Virus record (IMG/VR): IMGVR_UViG_3300048027_000408
Location: 1 to 49,902 of that record
Source of the DNA: a virus
Reading direction: 5' to 3' (one strand)
DNA: 49,902 bases
In this document: positions 42,133 through 49,902 of the stretch, piece after piece
Layout: the number at the start of each line of letters is the position of its first letter
Numbering within the stretch: position 1 is the first letter of the stretch
Position numbers and translations under genes: made by a program
The notes under the pieces: generated by a model
Databases searched by the model: none
Told to the model about the DNA's origin: nothing
The model's input: only the letters and a program-made list of their open reading frames with translations

Positions 42133-42663
42133 ATGTCGTTTGAAAATATAGATGTTAACTTTGAAAAAGTTGCCGAGCAGAGATTAAAGTCTCAGCAAAA
42201 AAAAGTTGAACACGAAGAACAAGAAGAAAGTCAAGATAAAGAAAAGTACGAGTCTAAGATAAAAGAAAGTGCTTTAGGTGGACTGCTTCAGGTATTTCAA
42301 AATAAGTTAAATAATAAAAATTCACAATCAAACGCAGAGTCTAACAATAAGTCTGATTTTGAAACTATAAACTTTTCAAATAAAGACTTATATGTTAAAG
42401 AACAGGGTACTGAAAAAGTTTCAGAAGAAGAATTAAATAATCTAATAGGAGATAAAAAATTTGAAGTTCCAAACACTAAGTTGCGGTATGATCAAATAAA
42501 TACACCTATTAACAATCTTCCCTCTGCGAATGATATAAAACCTCTACAGACCACACAACCTTCCGATCAGAGCGTTGCACCAATTAGTCAAACTGAAGAT
42601 GTAAATCGTATGTCTGATGATCAAATAAAAGAAAAGATCGCAGAGCATAAAAAGAAAAAATAA
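42133..42663 (+). CDS. Unknown charged, low-complexity protein
   Basis: 176 residues. Rich in Glu, Lys, Gln, Ser and Asn, with a coiled-coil-like first third (VAEQRLKSQQKKVEHEEQEE) and a short helix ESALGGLLQVFQNKLNN. The rest is likely disordered and ends in KEKIAEHKKKK. The upstream region is AT-rich without a clear promoter box. It ends 3 bases before the methyltransferase gene and is probably translated with it. Function unknown. Confidence 0.68.
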   Translation: MSFENIDVNFEKVAEQRLKSQQKKVEHEEQEESQDKEKYESKIKESALGGLLQVFQNKLNNKNSQSNAESNNKSDFETINFSNKDLYVKEQGTEKVSEEELNNLIGDKKFEVPNTKLRYDQINTPINNLPSANDIKPLQTTQPSDQSVAPISQTEDVNRMSDDQIKEKIAEHKKKK

Positions 42664-42666
42664 AAG

Positions 42667-43899
42667 ATGCAACTTAATGCACCTTTAAATCAGTATTTCA
42701 AAAAGTTCTACAACATGAAACCATATCTTCTCATTAAAGAGGAAGAGTGGAAAAAAATCATGCAAAAGTATGAAAAAGAAGATGTTGTAGAAGAACTTGC
42801 TAAAGTGCTACATACATATCCTGCTCCGTTACCTGAAATTACCGACAAACAAACTCTTGATAGTTTAAACAAGTTAAAAGGAATAAAGCACAATGATGTC
42901 CTTGTAGAAAAAAAATGGTTTCCTCGTAACGAAAGAAAAAGTAATTATCATTTAAACTACAAAGGTTCTCAATATCTACTCAAAAGAAACAATTCAGGCA
43001 ACAATGCTTCTAATCCTTTTCACGTAGAAACTCGTTGGAAAGTAGATTGGACAAGAACTCCGAGTGGTTGGAAAACTTGGCAAACTATTAAAGGAATCAA
43101 AACAATCGTTCGTGCTTATTGGACATTGGATAAAGTTCTTAATCAAGTTGATGTCAATACTCTTCGTGTTGCTACAACTCTTCGTAAGTATGTCGCATCA
43201 CAATTCAAACCGGCAGTAGCAAAAGCATTTTACGATCACTTTCAAAGTAGAAATGTATTAGACTTTAGTGCAGGGTGGGGAGATAGATTGGCAGGATTTT
43301 ATACAGGTGAGACCACAGAGCATTATGTTGGAATTGATCCCAATATACTTAACCACCCCAATTATCAAAAGCAAATTAAGTTCTATGAAAAGTATTCAAC
43401 CTTTTTTGAACAAGATAGAAAAGCAGACTTAATTGAAAGTCCTGCCGAAGATGTGGATTACTCACAATACGAAAATTACTTTGATACGGTGTTTACAAGT
43501 CCACCATATTTTAATACAGAAAAGTATTCAGAAGATGATACGCAATCGTGGGTGCGATACAAAAAGATAGATGATTGGAACGAAAAGTTTCTCCACACTA
43601 CCCTTGGTAAGATAATTCCAACAATAAAGAAGGATGGTATTCTTGCTATCAACATAGCAGATGTATTTAATGCTCCTATCAACGACTATGTTGAAATTAC
43701 AAATCCAATGAATGACTTTATTAAATCCCAAGGACTTGAATATCAGGGTTGCATTGGAATGGAAATGACTAAGAGATTTAATTCAGGAGGTGCAGGTAAT
43801 GCCAAAAGTGAATATTTCTCAGATGACCTCAAAGAAATTACCGAAGAAAACAAAGATGTTGCATTTGCAGAACCTATTTGGATTTGGAAAAAGAATTGA
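42667..43899 (+). CDS. DNA methyltransferase, SPPY type
   Basis: 410 residues. C-terminal methyltransferase: motif I LDFSAGWGDRLAGFYTG (near residue 198), YVGIDPN, and motif IV FTSPPYFNTEKYSEDDTQS (near 277), then LAINIADVF. The core parallels the 529-residue protein at 33025 (AGWG(G/D)R, DPN, TSPPYFN(R/T)E(Q/K)YS, NIAD), so the two are paralogues with unrelated N-terminal parts. The N-terminal ~180 residues here (KTWQTIKGIKTIVRAYWTLD) may bind target DNA. Base specificity (N4-C or N6-A) cannot be told. Confidence 0.85.
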   Translation: MQLNAPLNQYFKKFYNMKPYLLIKEEEWKKIMQKYEKEDVVEELAKVLHTYPAPLPEITDKQTLDSLNKLKGIKHNDVLVEKKWFPRNERKSNYHLNYKGSQYLLKRNNSGNNASNPFHVETRWKVDWTRTPSGWKTWQTIKGIKTIVRAYWTLDKVLNQVDVNTLRVATTLRKYVASQFKPAVAKAFYDHFQSRNVLDFSAGWGDRLAGFYTGETTEHYVGIDPNILNHPNYQKQIKFYEKYSTFFEQDRKADLIESPAEDVDYSQYENYFDTVFTSPPYFNTEKYSEDDTQSWVRYKKIDDWNEKFLHTTLGKIIPTIKKDGILAINIADVFNAPINDYVEITNPMNDFIKSQGLEYQGCIGMEMTKRFNSGGAGNAKSEYFSDDLKEITEENKDVAFAEPIWIWKKN

Positions 43900-43917
43900 C
43901 AATATAAAATTATAATA

Positions 43918-43933
43918 TATATTTATATAAATA
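43918..43933 (+). promoter_or_regulatory. Overlapping TATATTTAT and TATAAATA boxes
   Basis: TATATTTAT (43918-43926) runs into TATAAATA (43926-43933), the T4 late consensus, 26 bases before the ATG at 43960. A TTGACA also lies upstream at about 43896. One of the few places with the canonical T4 late box. Confidence 0.5.
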
Positions 43934-43959
43934 CAAAACCTTAAGCAAAAATAGAAAAA

Positions 43960-44250
43960 ATGGATTCCGAAGAAAATAGAATTGAACAAGAGTCTCTTGA
44001 CTTTTTAACGACTTGCTCCACTGATGACTTTGTTGCATTATACGAGCATATGACATTATGTAAACTTGAAGAAGTTCAAGACGATAGTATTAACTTAACA
44101 TATAAAATTGTAGAGTCTGAAGGAGATCCAGACGAAGTAGGAGCAAAGTTATCATTTAATAAGATGGTGAACGGTGTTGAAGCAATATTTGGAATGACCT
44201 ACGATGATTTGAAGTTGTTGCACGAAAAAATTTGCGAAATAAAAAAATAA
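43960..44250 (+). CDS. Unknown acidic small protein
   Basis: 96 residues. Acidic and helical (ENRIEQESLDFLTTCSTDDF, CKLEEVQDDSINL), with a predicted beta section in the middle and a helical end (FGMTYDDLKLLHEKICEIKK). The upstream region carries late-type promoter boxes. It ends 4 bases before the next small membrane protein. No family recognised. Confidence 0.7.
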   Translation: MDSEENRIEQESLDFLTTCSTDDFVALYEHMTLCKLEEVQDDSINLTYKIVESEGDPDEVGAKLSFNKMVNGVEAIFGMTYDDLKLLHEKICEIKK

Positions 44251-44254
44251 TAAA

Positions 44255-44461
44255 ATGGAAATTAATACATCAAAAGCATCTCTAACAATAGTTGGTTTAT
44301 TAGGATTTGCATTATTACCACTCGGTTTAATTTGGTCATTAAATACATTATTTTTACTTAAAATTGAATATTCATTTTTTACATGGCTAAGTGCAATGTT
44401 TATGCAATTTTATTTACAGATATTAATAAAATCAGGTACAATTTCTTCTAAGGATAAATAA
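44255..44461 (+). CDS. Small two-span membrane protein
   Basis: 68 residues. Two hydrophobic stretches, LTIVGLLGFALLPLGLIWSL (about 10-29) and FFTWLSAMFMQFYLQILI (about 41-58), with a short turn (KIEYS) between. This size and topology would fit a holin or a small inner-membrane effector, but no marker motif is seen. Translated right after the 96-residue acidic protein. Confidence 0.65.
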   Translation: MEINTSKASLTIVGLLGFALLPLGLIWSLNTLFLLKIEYSFFTWLSAMFMQFYLQILIKSGTISSKDK

Positions 44462-44488
44462 AGACTTTACGTTTATTATTATTGTGTA

Positions 44489-44497
44489 TATATTTAT
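44489..44497 (+). promoter_or_regulatory. TATATTTAT box (putative late promoter)
   Basis: Exact match, 6 bases before the ATG at 44504; predicted leaderless. Confidence 0.55.
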
Positions 44498-44503
44498 GTA
44501 TAT

Positions 44504-44845
44504 ATGAAATATGATAATACAGCAAAATTCACATTTGATTATACTTGGAGAGATTCTGACGATAATCTTGTTTCAAGAACAAGACACACAACCGCAGATG
44601 AAACTCTCGGAGAAGTATTAAATGCATTTGAATTGTTTTTAAGAGGTGCGGGATTTCATTTTGATGGTCACCTTGAATTTGTTGATGAAAATAATAATCC
44701 AACAAATACAAGTTACGCAGATGTAAATCAACCAGAATTCCAAAATCAGCAATTAGAGTTTGATTTTGTAAAAGAATTATTCACCGACATAGAAAATTTT
44801 GATAAAGATACTGATATAGATTTGGATGACAAAAAAAGCAGTTAA
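44504..44845 (+). CDS. Unknown acidic protein
   Basis: 113 residues. The N-terminal ~70 residues are beta-rich then helical (AKFTFDYTWRDSDDNLVSRT, LGEVLNAFELFLRGAGFHFD). The tail is strongly acidic (FTDIENFDKDTDIDLDDKK). Small proteins of this shape are common in T4-like phages without known function. It overlaps the DUF4326 gene by 20 bases. Confidence 0.7.
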   Translation: MKYDNTAKFTFDYTWRDSDDNLVSRTRHTTADETLGEVLNAFELFLRGAGFHFDGHLEFVDENNNPTNTSYADVNQPEFQNQQLEFDFVKELFTDIENFDKDTDIDLDDKKSS

Positions 44846-45185
44846 TTTATCATTTTATTCTAACTTAGAAACGACAACAAATACAACGCAAGTAGTACAT
44901 TGCAAAAAGTCCGAATATGATGTTTATATTGGAAGGCCTTCTTTGTGGGGTAATCCGTATTCCTCAAAAAAAGAAACTCTTGCCAAGTATCTTGTTGGAA
45001 GCAAATCAGAAGCAATACAAAGTTACGAGGAATATTTAGAATCGTCTCCTAAACTATTAGAAGCACTTAAAGGATTAAAAGGAAAACGATTAGGATGCTG
45101 GTGCAAACCCAAACCGTGTCACGGAGATATTATCGTAAAATTAATAAACAAATATTATTCAGATGAAAATATTATCAGCAGTTAG
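44826..45185 (+). CDS. DUF4326 family protein
   Basis: 119 residues. The family core is clear: VVHCKKSEYDVYIGRPSLWG, NPY, AIQSYEEYL and KGKRLGCWCKPKPCHGDIIV with its conserved Cys-Trp-Cys and Cys-His, suggesting metal or iron-sulfur binding. These proteins are widespread in phages, with no firm function. The start is 20 bases inside the previous gene, and its end overlaps the next gene by 23 bases, so the set from 44504 is likely one operon. Confidence 0.88.
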   Translation: MTKKAVNLSFYSNLETTTNTTQVVHCKKSEYDVYIGRPSLWGNPYSSKKETLAKYLVGSKSEAIQSYEEYLESSPKLLEALKGLKGKRLGCWCKPKPCHGDIIVKLINKYYSDENIISS

Positions 45186-45639
45186 ACATTCAGGAAAAAC
45201 CTATCATAGTAAATCACTTAATTTCGTAGATTGTGATAAAATAATCGGAGAAGCAATTGGTTGGCCATCTCACTTTGACAAAAAAGAGTTTTCCGACAAA
45301 ATATATTCTTCATCTTTAATTGATGAACATGGTGTTGCAGTTCAATTTTCACGTGATTCTTGGAAAGTTCTTGAGAATTATACAAATGAAAATGATGTAA
45401 TTTTAAGCATACCCGAAGTGTGGAGTGCAAGAAGTTTTTGGGAATGGCCAATTAAACCCGATGTTCTTGTAACTATTGACGAAGAACGACATAAGCAAAA
45501 TTTGTTGGAAATAAATCAAAATCATATGTGGGTAACAATTAAATTTTGGAGACATATGCTTGAACACGAAGCAAAAGAAAATAATATTAAGGTTGTCAAT
45601 ACCTTTGAAGATGCAGTATTATATCTAAATGAAAATTAA
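45163..45639 (+). CDS. P-loop kinase-like protein
   Basis: 158 residues. MKILSAVRHSGKTYHSKSLN resembles the start of small phage nucleotide kinases (an S-G-K-T core after a strand, as in T4 gp1), but the full GxxGxGK(S/T) is not present. VDCDKIIGEAIGWPSHFD, VILSIPEVW and VLVTIDEERHKQNL follow in a kinase-like order. It could be a nucleotide or base-like kinase, or a diverged non-enzymatic relative. Placed between DUF4326 and dUTPase, overlapping both, which fits nucleotide metabolism. Confidence 0.6.
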   Translation: MKILSAVRHSGKTYHSKSLNFVDCDKIIGEAIGWPSHFDKKEFSDKIYSSSLIDEHGVAVQFSRDSWKVLENYTNENDVILSIPEVWSARSFWEWPIKPDVLVTIDEERHKQNLLEINQNHMWVTIKFWRHMLEHEAKENNIKVVNTFEDAVLYLNEN

Positions 45640-46156
45640 GATAAAAAATACTGGAACTATTGTACCAAAAAATTTAACGCAATATGATGTCGGTTATGAT
45701 TTAGTTGCATCATCACATCCAGCAATTTCTGGTGAATATGACGAAGAAGCACAGGCCTGGTCACGAATAGATTATATTCAGTACCACACAGATTTATATA
45801 TCGAACCATGTGTAGATGATAAAGTTTATCACACTAATATTTTTCCAAGAAGCAGTATCAGCAATAAAAATCTTATGCTTGCAAATTCAATCGGATTAAT
45901 TGATGCTGGTTATCGTGGAGAGTTACTTATTCGTTTTAAATATATTACTCAACCAGAAGATATTTATGCAAAAATTAAAGGTCATTGTACCCAAGTTCCA
46001 ATGCTAACCAATGTTAATATGGAAAAAATTTACAAAAAAGGTGAACGCATCGCACAACTTGTAATTGCAGAAACGCATAAAGTTGAATTTGAAATCGTAG
46101 AAGAGTTGTCAGAAACGGACCGAGGAAAAGGTGGATTCGGAAGCACAGGTGCTTGA
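45629..46156 (+). CDS. dut: dUTPase (trimeric dUTP pyrophosphatase-like)
   Basis: 175 residues. All five family motifs can be found: YDVGYDLVAS (19-28), PRSSIS (73-78), NSIGLIDAGYRGEL (86-99, with the catalytic Asp and Tyr), GERIAQLV (138-145) and RGKGGFGSTG (165-174). The enzyme cleaves dUTP to dUMP and pyrophosphate, which keeps uracil out of DNA and feeds dTMP synthesis; a dCTPase-type variant is possible. The ~25-residue insert between motifs 1 and 2 is longer than usual. It overlaps the upstream gene by 11 bases and lies 33 bases before the DNA polymerase. Confidence 0.92.
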   Translation: MKIKIKNTGTIVPKNLTQYDVGYDLVASSHPAISGEYDEEAQAWSRIDYIQYHTDLYIEPCVDDKVYHTNIFPRSSISNKNLMLANSIGLIDAGYRGELLIRFKYITQPEDIYAKIKGHCTQVPMLTNVNMEKIYKKGERIAQLVIAETHKVEFEIVEELSETDRGKGGFGSTGA

Positions 46157-46181
46157 CTTTTTATATAAAATAAGATACGAT
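46153..46181 (+). promoter_or_regulatory. Sigma70-type promoter, near-leaderless
   Basis: TTGACT (46153-46158) starts inside the last codons of dut; 17-base spacer, TACGAT (46176-46181), then 8 bases to the polymerase ATG at 46190. Confidence 0.55.
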
Positions 46182-46189
46182 AGTATTCA

Positions 46190-48697
46190 ATGTACCAAAA
46201 TATATTCGTAAGCAAAAAGGACAACACAATTTATTTGTGGGATGATAAACAAGGTTTAGTAACCTACAAAAACAAACCATACGCATACAAAAAGTCTCCG
46301 AACGGAATGTATCGTAGTATGTATGGTGACAAGTTAGAAAAGGTAACTAAGTATCGGTATGAAGATGCAGGTTTGTTTGAATCAGATGTTCCTATTGAAA
46401 CACGTAACTTAATTGACCTTTACGAAGATGACGATGAACCAAGTACAGGTCATTGTGTATTAAACTTCGATATTGAGGTTAGTATGGAAGGAGAGTTGCC
46501 TGACACAGAACGAGCAAACAATCCTATTACTTCCATTGCGTATCACGATAGTTGTTCTAATAACTATGTGGTTCTTGTTTTAGACAAAGAAGATAAAATC
46601 ACCGACTATTCTAATGATGAAGTTTCGGTTTATTCTTATGATACAGAACGAGCAATGCTTGAACACTTTCTTGATTTTTATCAAGAGATTAGTCCGACAA
46701 TATTGACCGGTTGGAACATTGATTACTTTGACGTTCCTTATTTGTATCGTAGACTCGCAAGAGTTTTAGGGCAAGGTGATGCAAATCGTTTGAGTCCTAT
46801 TGGACACGCATATTATCATCAGTTCAAGAAACGTATTGTTATTGCAGGTGTTAGTTGCTTGGATTATCTTGCGTTATACAAGAACTTTACATTTAGTGTT
46901 GAACCAAGTTATCGTTTGGATGCAATTGGTCGTAAAGAAGTTGGTATTGGTAAAGTTGAATACGAAGGTAATCTTGATGATTTGTTTTCACAAGATATTG
47001 AGAAGTTCATTGAATACAATTTGAACGACGTAAAGATTGTTGTTGAGATTGATAGAAAGATGGAACTCATTGAATTGACTCGTAGCATTTGTCACGTTGG
47101 ACACGTTCCGTATGAAGACATTTTATTTTCGTCTCGTTATCTTGAAGGTGCATTGCTTACTTATCTTCGCAGACACAATCTTGTCGCACCAAATAAAGAC
47201 CCAAATGGTCGTGAACGATTCAATGAAATTAAAGGTGACGAATCCAAGAAGTTTAGTGGAGCATATGTGGCTGCACCGACACCTGGCAAATACAAGTGGG
47301 TGTTTGACTTGGATTTAACTTCTCTATATCCATCTATTATTATGTCCACGAACATTTCACCAGAAACCAAAGTGGGTGTTGTTGATAATTGGAGTCCCGA
47401 GAAGTTTTGTGACGGAGAACAAACCGAAGTTGGATTTCGTGGAGAAACATATTCAGCAGATGAGTTCAAGGCATTTCTAAAAGATAACAATCTTTCTATC
47501 AGTAGCAACGGAGTTATGTATACCAAGAATAAGGTCGGACTTATTCCTGCGATTCTTGATCAATGGTTCAACCAACGTGTTGAGTTTAAGAACAAAATGA
47601 AAGAGTATGGTAACTCAGGTGACGATGCAAAGTATGTGTTCTATAAAAGACGTCAGCACGTGCAAAAGATTCTTCTTAATTCGTTGTATGGTGTTCTTGG
47701 TTTGCCTATCTTTCGGTTTTATGATGTGGACAATGCAGAAGCAGTTACGACCACAGGTGTGTCCGTGATTAAGTTTAGTCGCAAGATTGCGAATCACTAT
47801 TACAATAAAACACTTGGTGATACAGAAGATCATTGTATATACATTGATACCGACTCGGTTTTCTTTTCAGCATTGCCTATCGTAGAAAAAACGATGCCTC
47901 ACGTTGATGTAAAGAACGATGACGAAATGGCAACTGCAATTCTTGAAGTTGCGGGTGATGTACAAAACTTCATCAATAAAAGTTATGATGTTATGGCAAA
48001 ACGTTTCTTCAACATTGAAGAGCATCGTTATGACATTAAACAAGAAGTGATTGCCAAAGCAAGTATGTGGTTGGCAAAGAAACGATATGCACAATGGATT
48101 ATCAACAACAACGGTGTTACTTGTGACGAATTGGAAGTTAAAGGTCTTGATGTTGTGCGTAGTAGTTTTCCAACTCGGTTTCGTAAGTTTATGACGGAAA
48201 TCCTCAAAGATATTTTGAAGGATGTACCGAAAGAAGAAATTGATGAAAAGATTGTTACACTCAAAAAGCAAGTTAAGAACGAGTCGGTTGATGATATTGC
48301 AAAGACGAGTGCAGTTAAAAATATATCCAAGTATGTAAAGATGATGGATAAAGGTGCAGTTATGGGTGAGTGTGCAAAAAGTACACCCGCACACGTTAAA
48401 TCAAGTATCATTCACAATCAGTTTCTCAAAAAGTTTAAAATACAAAGTGAACCTATTCGTAATGGTGAAAAAATTAAGTGGATTTATTTGAAGAACAATG
48501 AACTTGGTTTAGATGCACTTGCGTTTCGTGGTTATGAAGACCCACCACAACTTATGGAGTTTATTGAGAAGTATGCAGATAAAGATAAATTGTTTGAACG
48601 AGAACTTGAAGGAAAGTTGCGTGACTTTTACGATGCACTTAGTTGGGACTTTGCAAGTGAGAATCTTGCAACTGCTCAAAAGTTTTTTGCTTTCTAA
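46190..48697 (+). CDS. 43: DNA polymerase, family B, gp43-like
   Basis: 835 residues, near the size of gp43 in marine T4-like phages. Proofreading exonuclease: FDIEVS (Asp94, Glu96), GWNIDYFDVPYL and YNLNDVKIV. Polymerase: motif A DLDLTSLYPSII (about 372-383), motif B KILLNSLYGVLG (about 492) and motif C YIDTDSVF (about 550). It replicates the phage genome. Its promoter is embedded in the end of dut with almost no leader, and its stop overlaps the next ATG (TAATG), which couples it to a methyltransferase. No intein or intron break is visible. Confidence 0.97.
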   Translation: MYQNIFVSKKDNTIYLWDDKQGLVTYKNKPYAYKKSPNGMYRSMYGDKLEKVTKYRYEDAGLFESDVPIETRNLIDLYEDDDEPSTGHCVLNFDIEVSMEGELPDTERANNPITSIAYHDSCSNNYVVLVLDKEDKITDYSNDEVSVYSYDTERAMLEHFLDFYQEISPTILTGWNIDYFDVPYLYRRLARVLGQGDANRLSPIGHAYYHQFKKRIVIAGVSCLDYLALYKNFTFSVEPSYRLDAIGRKEVGIGKVEYEGNLDDLFSQDIEKFIEYNLNDVKIVVEIDRKMELIELTRSICHVGHVPYEDILFSSRYLEGALLTYLRRHNLVAPNKDPNGRERFNEIKGDESKKFSGAYVAAPTPGKYKWVFDLDLTSLYPSIIMSTNISPETKVGVVDNWSPEKFCDGEQTEVGFRGETYSADEFKAFLKDNNLSISSNGVMYTKNKVGLIPAILDQWFNQRVEFKNKMKEYGNSGDDAKYVFYKRRQHVQKILLNSLYGVLGLPIFRFYDVDNAEAVTTTGVSVIKFSRKIANHYYNKTLGDTEDHCIYIDTDSVFFSALPIVEKTMPHVDVKNDDEMATAILEVAGDVQNFINKSYDVMAKRFFNIEEHRYDIKQEVIAKASMWLAKKRYAQWIINNNGVTCDELEVKGLDVVRSSFPTRFRKFMTEILKDILKDVPKEEIDEKIVTLKKQVKNESVDDIAKTSAVKNISKYVKMMDKGAVMGECAKSTPAHVKSSIIHNQFLKKFKIQSEPIRNGEKIKWIYLKNNELGLDALAFRGYEDPPQLMEFIEKYADKDKLFERELEGKLRDFYDALSWDFASENLATAQKFFAF

Positions 48698-49593
48698 TGG
48701 CAAACTATAATCAAATACTTCCAATCAGAAAAGATTGTAGAATTGACGAACAATTCGGTTGGTTGCCTTTGAGTGTATTAGAACCAAGTCGTGATCACCG
48801 TGAACAATGGCCGGAAGCATATCTTGATGATGGAATTCGTGAAACAAAAAGAAGTAAAGATGCAGAGAATCTTCCTGGTCTTAGATTCAGTGAGTTTCAC
48901 GCAGGATTAGCAGAGCAAATTCTTCGTTATTGGAGTATGCGTGGAAGTGTAATCGTAGACCCATTTTCAGGTCGTGCTACACGTGCTATGGTTGCAAGTA
49001 AACTTGGTCGTAACTATCAAGGTTACGAAGTATCAAAGCAAACATATGATCGTTGTATGAAACATTTTAAAAAGTTCAAGGTATCACCCAAACTTTTTAA
49101 TTGTGATGGAACAGAGATGTTATATACACGAAATGAAACTGCTGATTTGGTATTTACTTGTCCTCCGTATCACAATCTTGAAAAATACGAAACTGCAAAA
49201 AATCAATTAAGTGAATGTGAAACATACGAAGACTTTATGACTCAAATTCAAAAGTGTGGTAAAAATATAAATCGTGTTTTGAAACCAGGAGCATTTTGCG
49301 TATGGGTTGTTTCAGATTGGAGAGATATGACAGGTAGTGGTCTTCGTAGTTTTCATTCGGACTTGATTACTGCATTTGTAAACGAAGGAATGATTCACCA
49401 CGATACAATTATTATGAAGAATCTTAGTCCGTTTGCTTATGTTCAATGTGCGAAAGTAGCAAGCAAAAGATACACAAGTAAAATACACGAATATATTATG
49501 GTTTTTCGCAAAAAAGGTGAATATGAAATACCCGATTATTGTGAGCAAGACGAGCTTCGTGTTAACTCAAATAAGTTTTTTAGTTATGAATAA
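48697..49593 (+). CDS. SAM-dependent DNA methyltransferase-like protein
   Basis: 298 residues. Motif I IVDPFSGRATRAMVAS (near residue 86), YQGYEVS, and motif IV VFTCPPYHNLEKYE (near 153; CPPY in place of DPPY), then LKPGAFCVWVVSDWRD. This is a beta-to-gamma-type N4-cytosine/N6-adenine methyltransferase arrangement with FxG before PPY. The N-terminal ~60 residues (WLPLSVLEPSRDHREQWPEA) are typical of ParB-linked or phage orphan methyltransferases. Translationally coupled to the DNA polymerase, so it may act on newly made DNA. Confidence 0.85.
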   Translation: MANYNQILPIRKDCRIDEQFGWLPLSVLEPSRDHREQWPEAYLDDGIRETKRSKDAENLPGLRFSEFHAGLAEQILRYWSMRGSVIVDPFSGRATRAMVASKLGRNYQGYEVSKQTYDRCMKHFKKFKVSPKLFNCDGTEMLYTRNETADLVFTCPPYHNLEKYETAKNQLSECETYEDFMTQIQKCGKNINRVLKPGAFCVWVVSDWRDMTGSGLRSFHSDLITAFVNEGMIHHDTIIMKNLSPFAYVQCAKVASKRYTSKIHEYIMVFRKKGEYEIPDYCEQDELRVNSNKFFSYE

Positions 49594-49902
49594 AATAATC
49601 AATGGAGATAGTTTGAAAGTTCTCAAGAAACTTGAGGATGAATCGGTAGACTTGATCTGCACAGACCCACCTTATGGTTATTCGTTTATGAATCGTGATT
49701 GGGACAAAGCAGTTCCTGCATTAGAAATTTGGCAAGAGTGTCTACGAGTTTTGAAACCAGGAGGATTCTGCTTCGTTATGTCAGCACCTCGTTCAGATGT
49801 ACAAAGTCGTATGATGGTTCGTTTAGAAGATGCAGGATTCAATATCGGATTCACTCCGATTTATTGGACATACGCAACAGGATTTCCAAAAGCACATAAT
49901 GT
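49586..49902 (+). CDS. DNA methyltransferase, DPPY type (partial)
   Basis: The ATG at 49586 overlaps the end of the previous methyltransferase by 8 bases; the frame runs off the window after about 105 residues. MNKIINGDSLKVLKKLEDES then VDLICTDPPYGYSFMNRDWD and CLRVLKPGGFCFVMSAPRSD is the standard N-terminal part of a site-specific N6-adenine or N4-cytosine methyltransferase (PF01555). The SAM-binding FxGxG segment would be beyond the window. No partner restriction enzyme is visible. Confidence 0.92.
   Translation, partial: MNKIINGDSLKVLKKLEDESVDLICTDPPYGYSFMNRDWDKAVPALEIWQECLRVLKPGGFCFVMSAPRSDVQSRMMVRLEDAGFNIGFTPIYWTYATGFPKAHN

Noticed and set aside
44255-44461. Firm holin assignment for the 68-residue membrane protein
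   Set aside because: Two membrane spans alone are not enough; no endolysin is adjacent and no holin motif is visible.

Overview
The window is a contiguous piece of a large, AT-rich, T4-like myophage genome (tailed, contractile). The diagnostic genes are a gp6-like baseplate wedge, a gp25-like wedge protein, a gp5-like baseplate hub/spike, a gp55-like late sigma factor, a family B DNA polymerase (gp43-like), dUTPase, PhoH, Hsp20 and a five-gene tRNA cluster. PhoH and Hsp20 are typical of T4-like phages from aquatic bacteria. The host cannot be named. A 62-residue protein resembling the Hc1 histone-like family, common in Bacteroidota and Chlamydiae, is a weak pointer only. No integrase, transposase, att site or CRISPR array is visible.

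Layout. 1-18738, minus strand: virion and late genes. In transcription order these include PhoH, three tail-fibre-like proteins, a glycosyltransferase, an HD-domain protein, Hsp20, a four-helix membrane protein followed by a (Thr-Pro)n tail in the -1 frame, the late sigma factor, hub, baseplate wedge and two further baseplate-associated proteins. 18783-26724, plus strand: two small proteins, five glycosyltransferases and a lipoprotein. 26791-30427, plus: a sugar-nucleotide cassette (dehydrogenase, cupin isomerase/epimerase, cytidylyltransferase-like protein, SDR epimerase) that also holds a DHH phosphoesterase. 30449-34614, plus: an enzyme cassette of unknown purpose (2-oxoglutarate hydroxylase-like, YunG-like, PLP fold-II-like, DNA methyltransferase). 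34615-39787, minus: a probable virion protein, a lipase-GDPD fusion, a SET-domain protein and small unknowns. 39807-40283, minus: tRNAs Ala, Asn, Pro, Thr and Cys, then a GC-rich structured element and an HNH nuclease. 41109-49902, plus: histone-like protein, small unknowns, three methyltransferases, DUF4326, a P-loop-like protein, dUTPase and DNA polymerase.

Regulation. Two promoter classes can be read by eye. One is a nine-base box, TATATTTAT, on the coding strand upstream of at least nine genes; in four of them it lies 4-6 bases before the start codon. The other is sigma70-type (TTGAC plus 16-17 bp plus a TATAAT-like box), with the -10 only 6-9 bases before the start codon for five genes. 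Both arrangements predict leaderless or nearly leaderless mRNAs. The first class is a plausible target of the gp55-like sigma factor. It is related to, but not the same as, T4's TATAAATA.

Most notable candidates for new biology: (1) a probable programmed -1 frameshift at a run of ten A that would join a four-helix membrane/coiled-coil protein to a 169-residue Thr-Pro tract; (2) the leaderless promoter architecture; (3) the two-domain phospholipid-degrading fusion; (4) the hydroxylase/YunG/PLP/methyltransferase cassette; (5) a SET-domain protein together with a histone-like protein in one phage.
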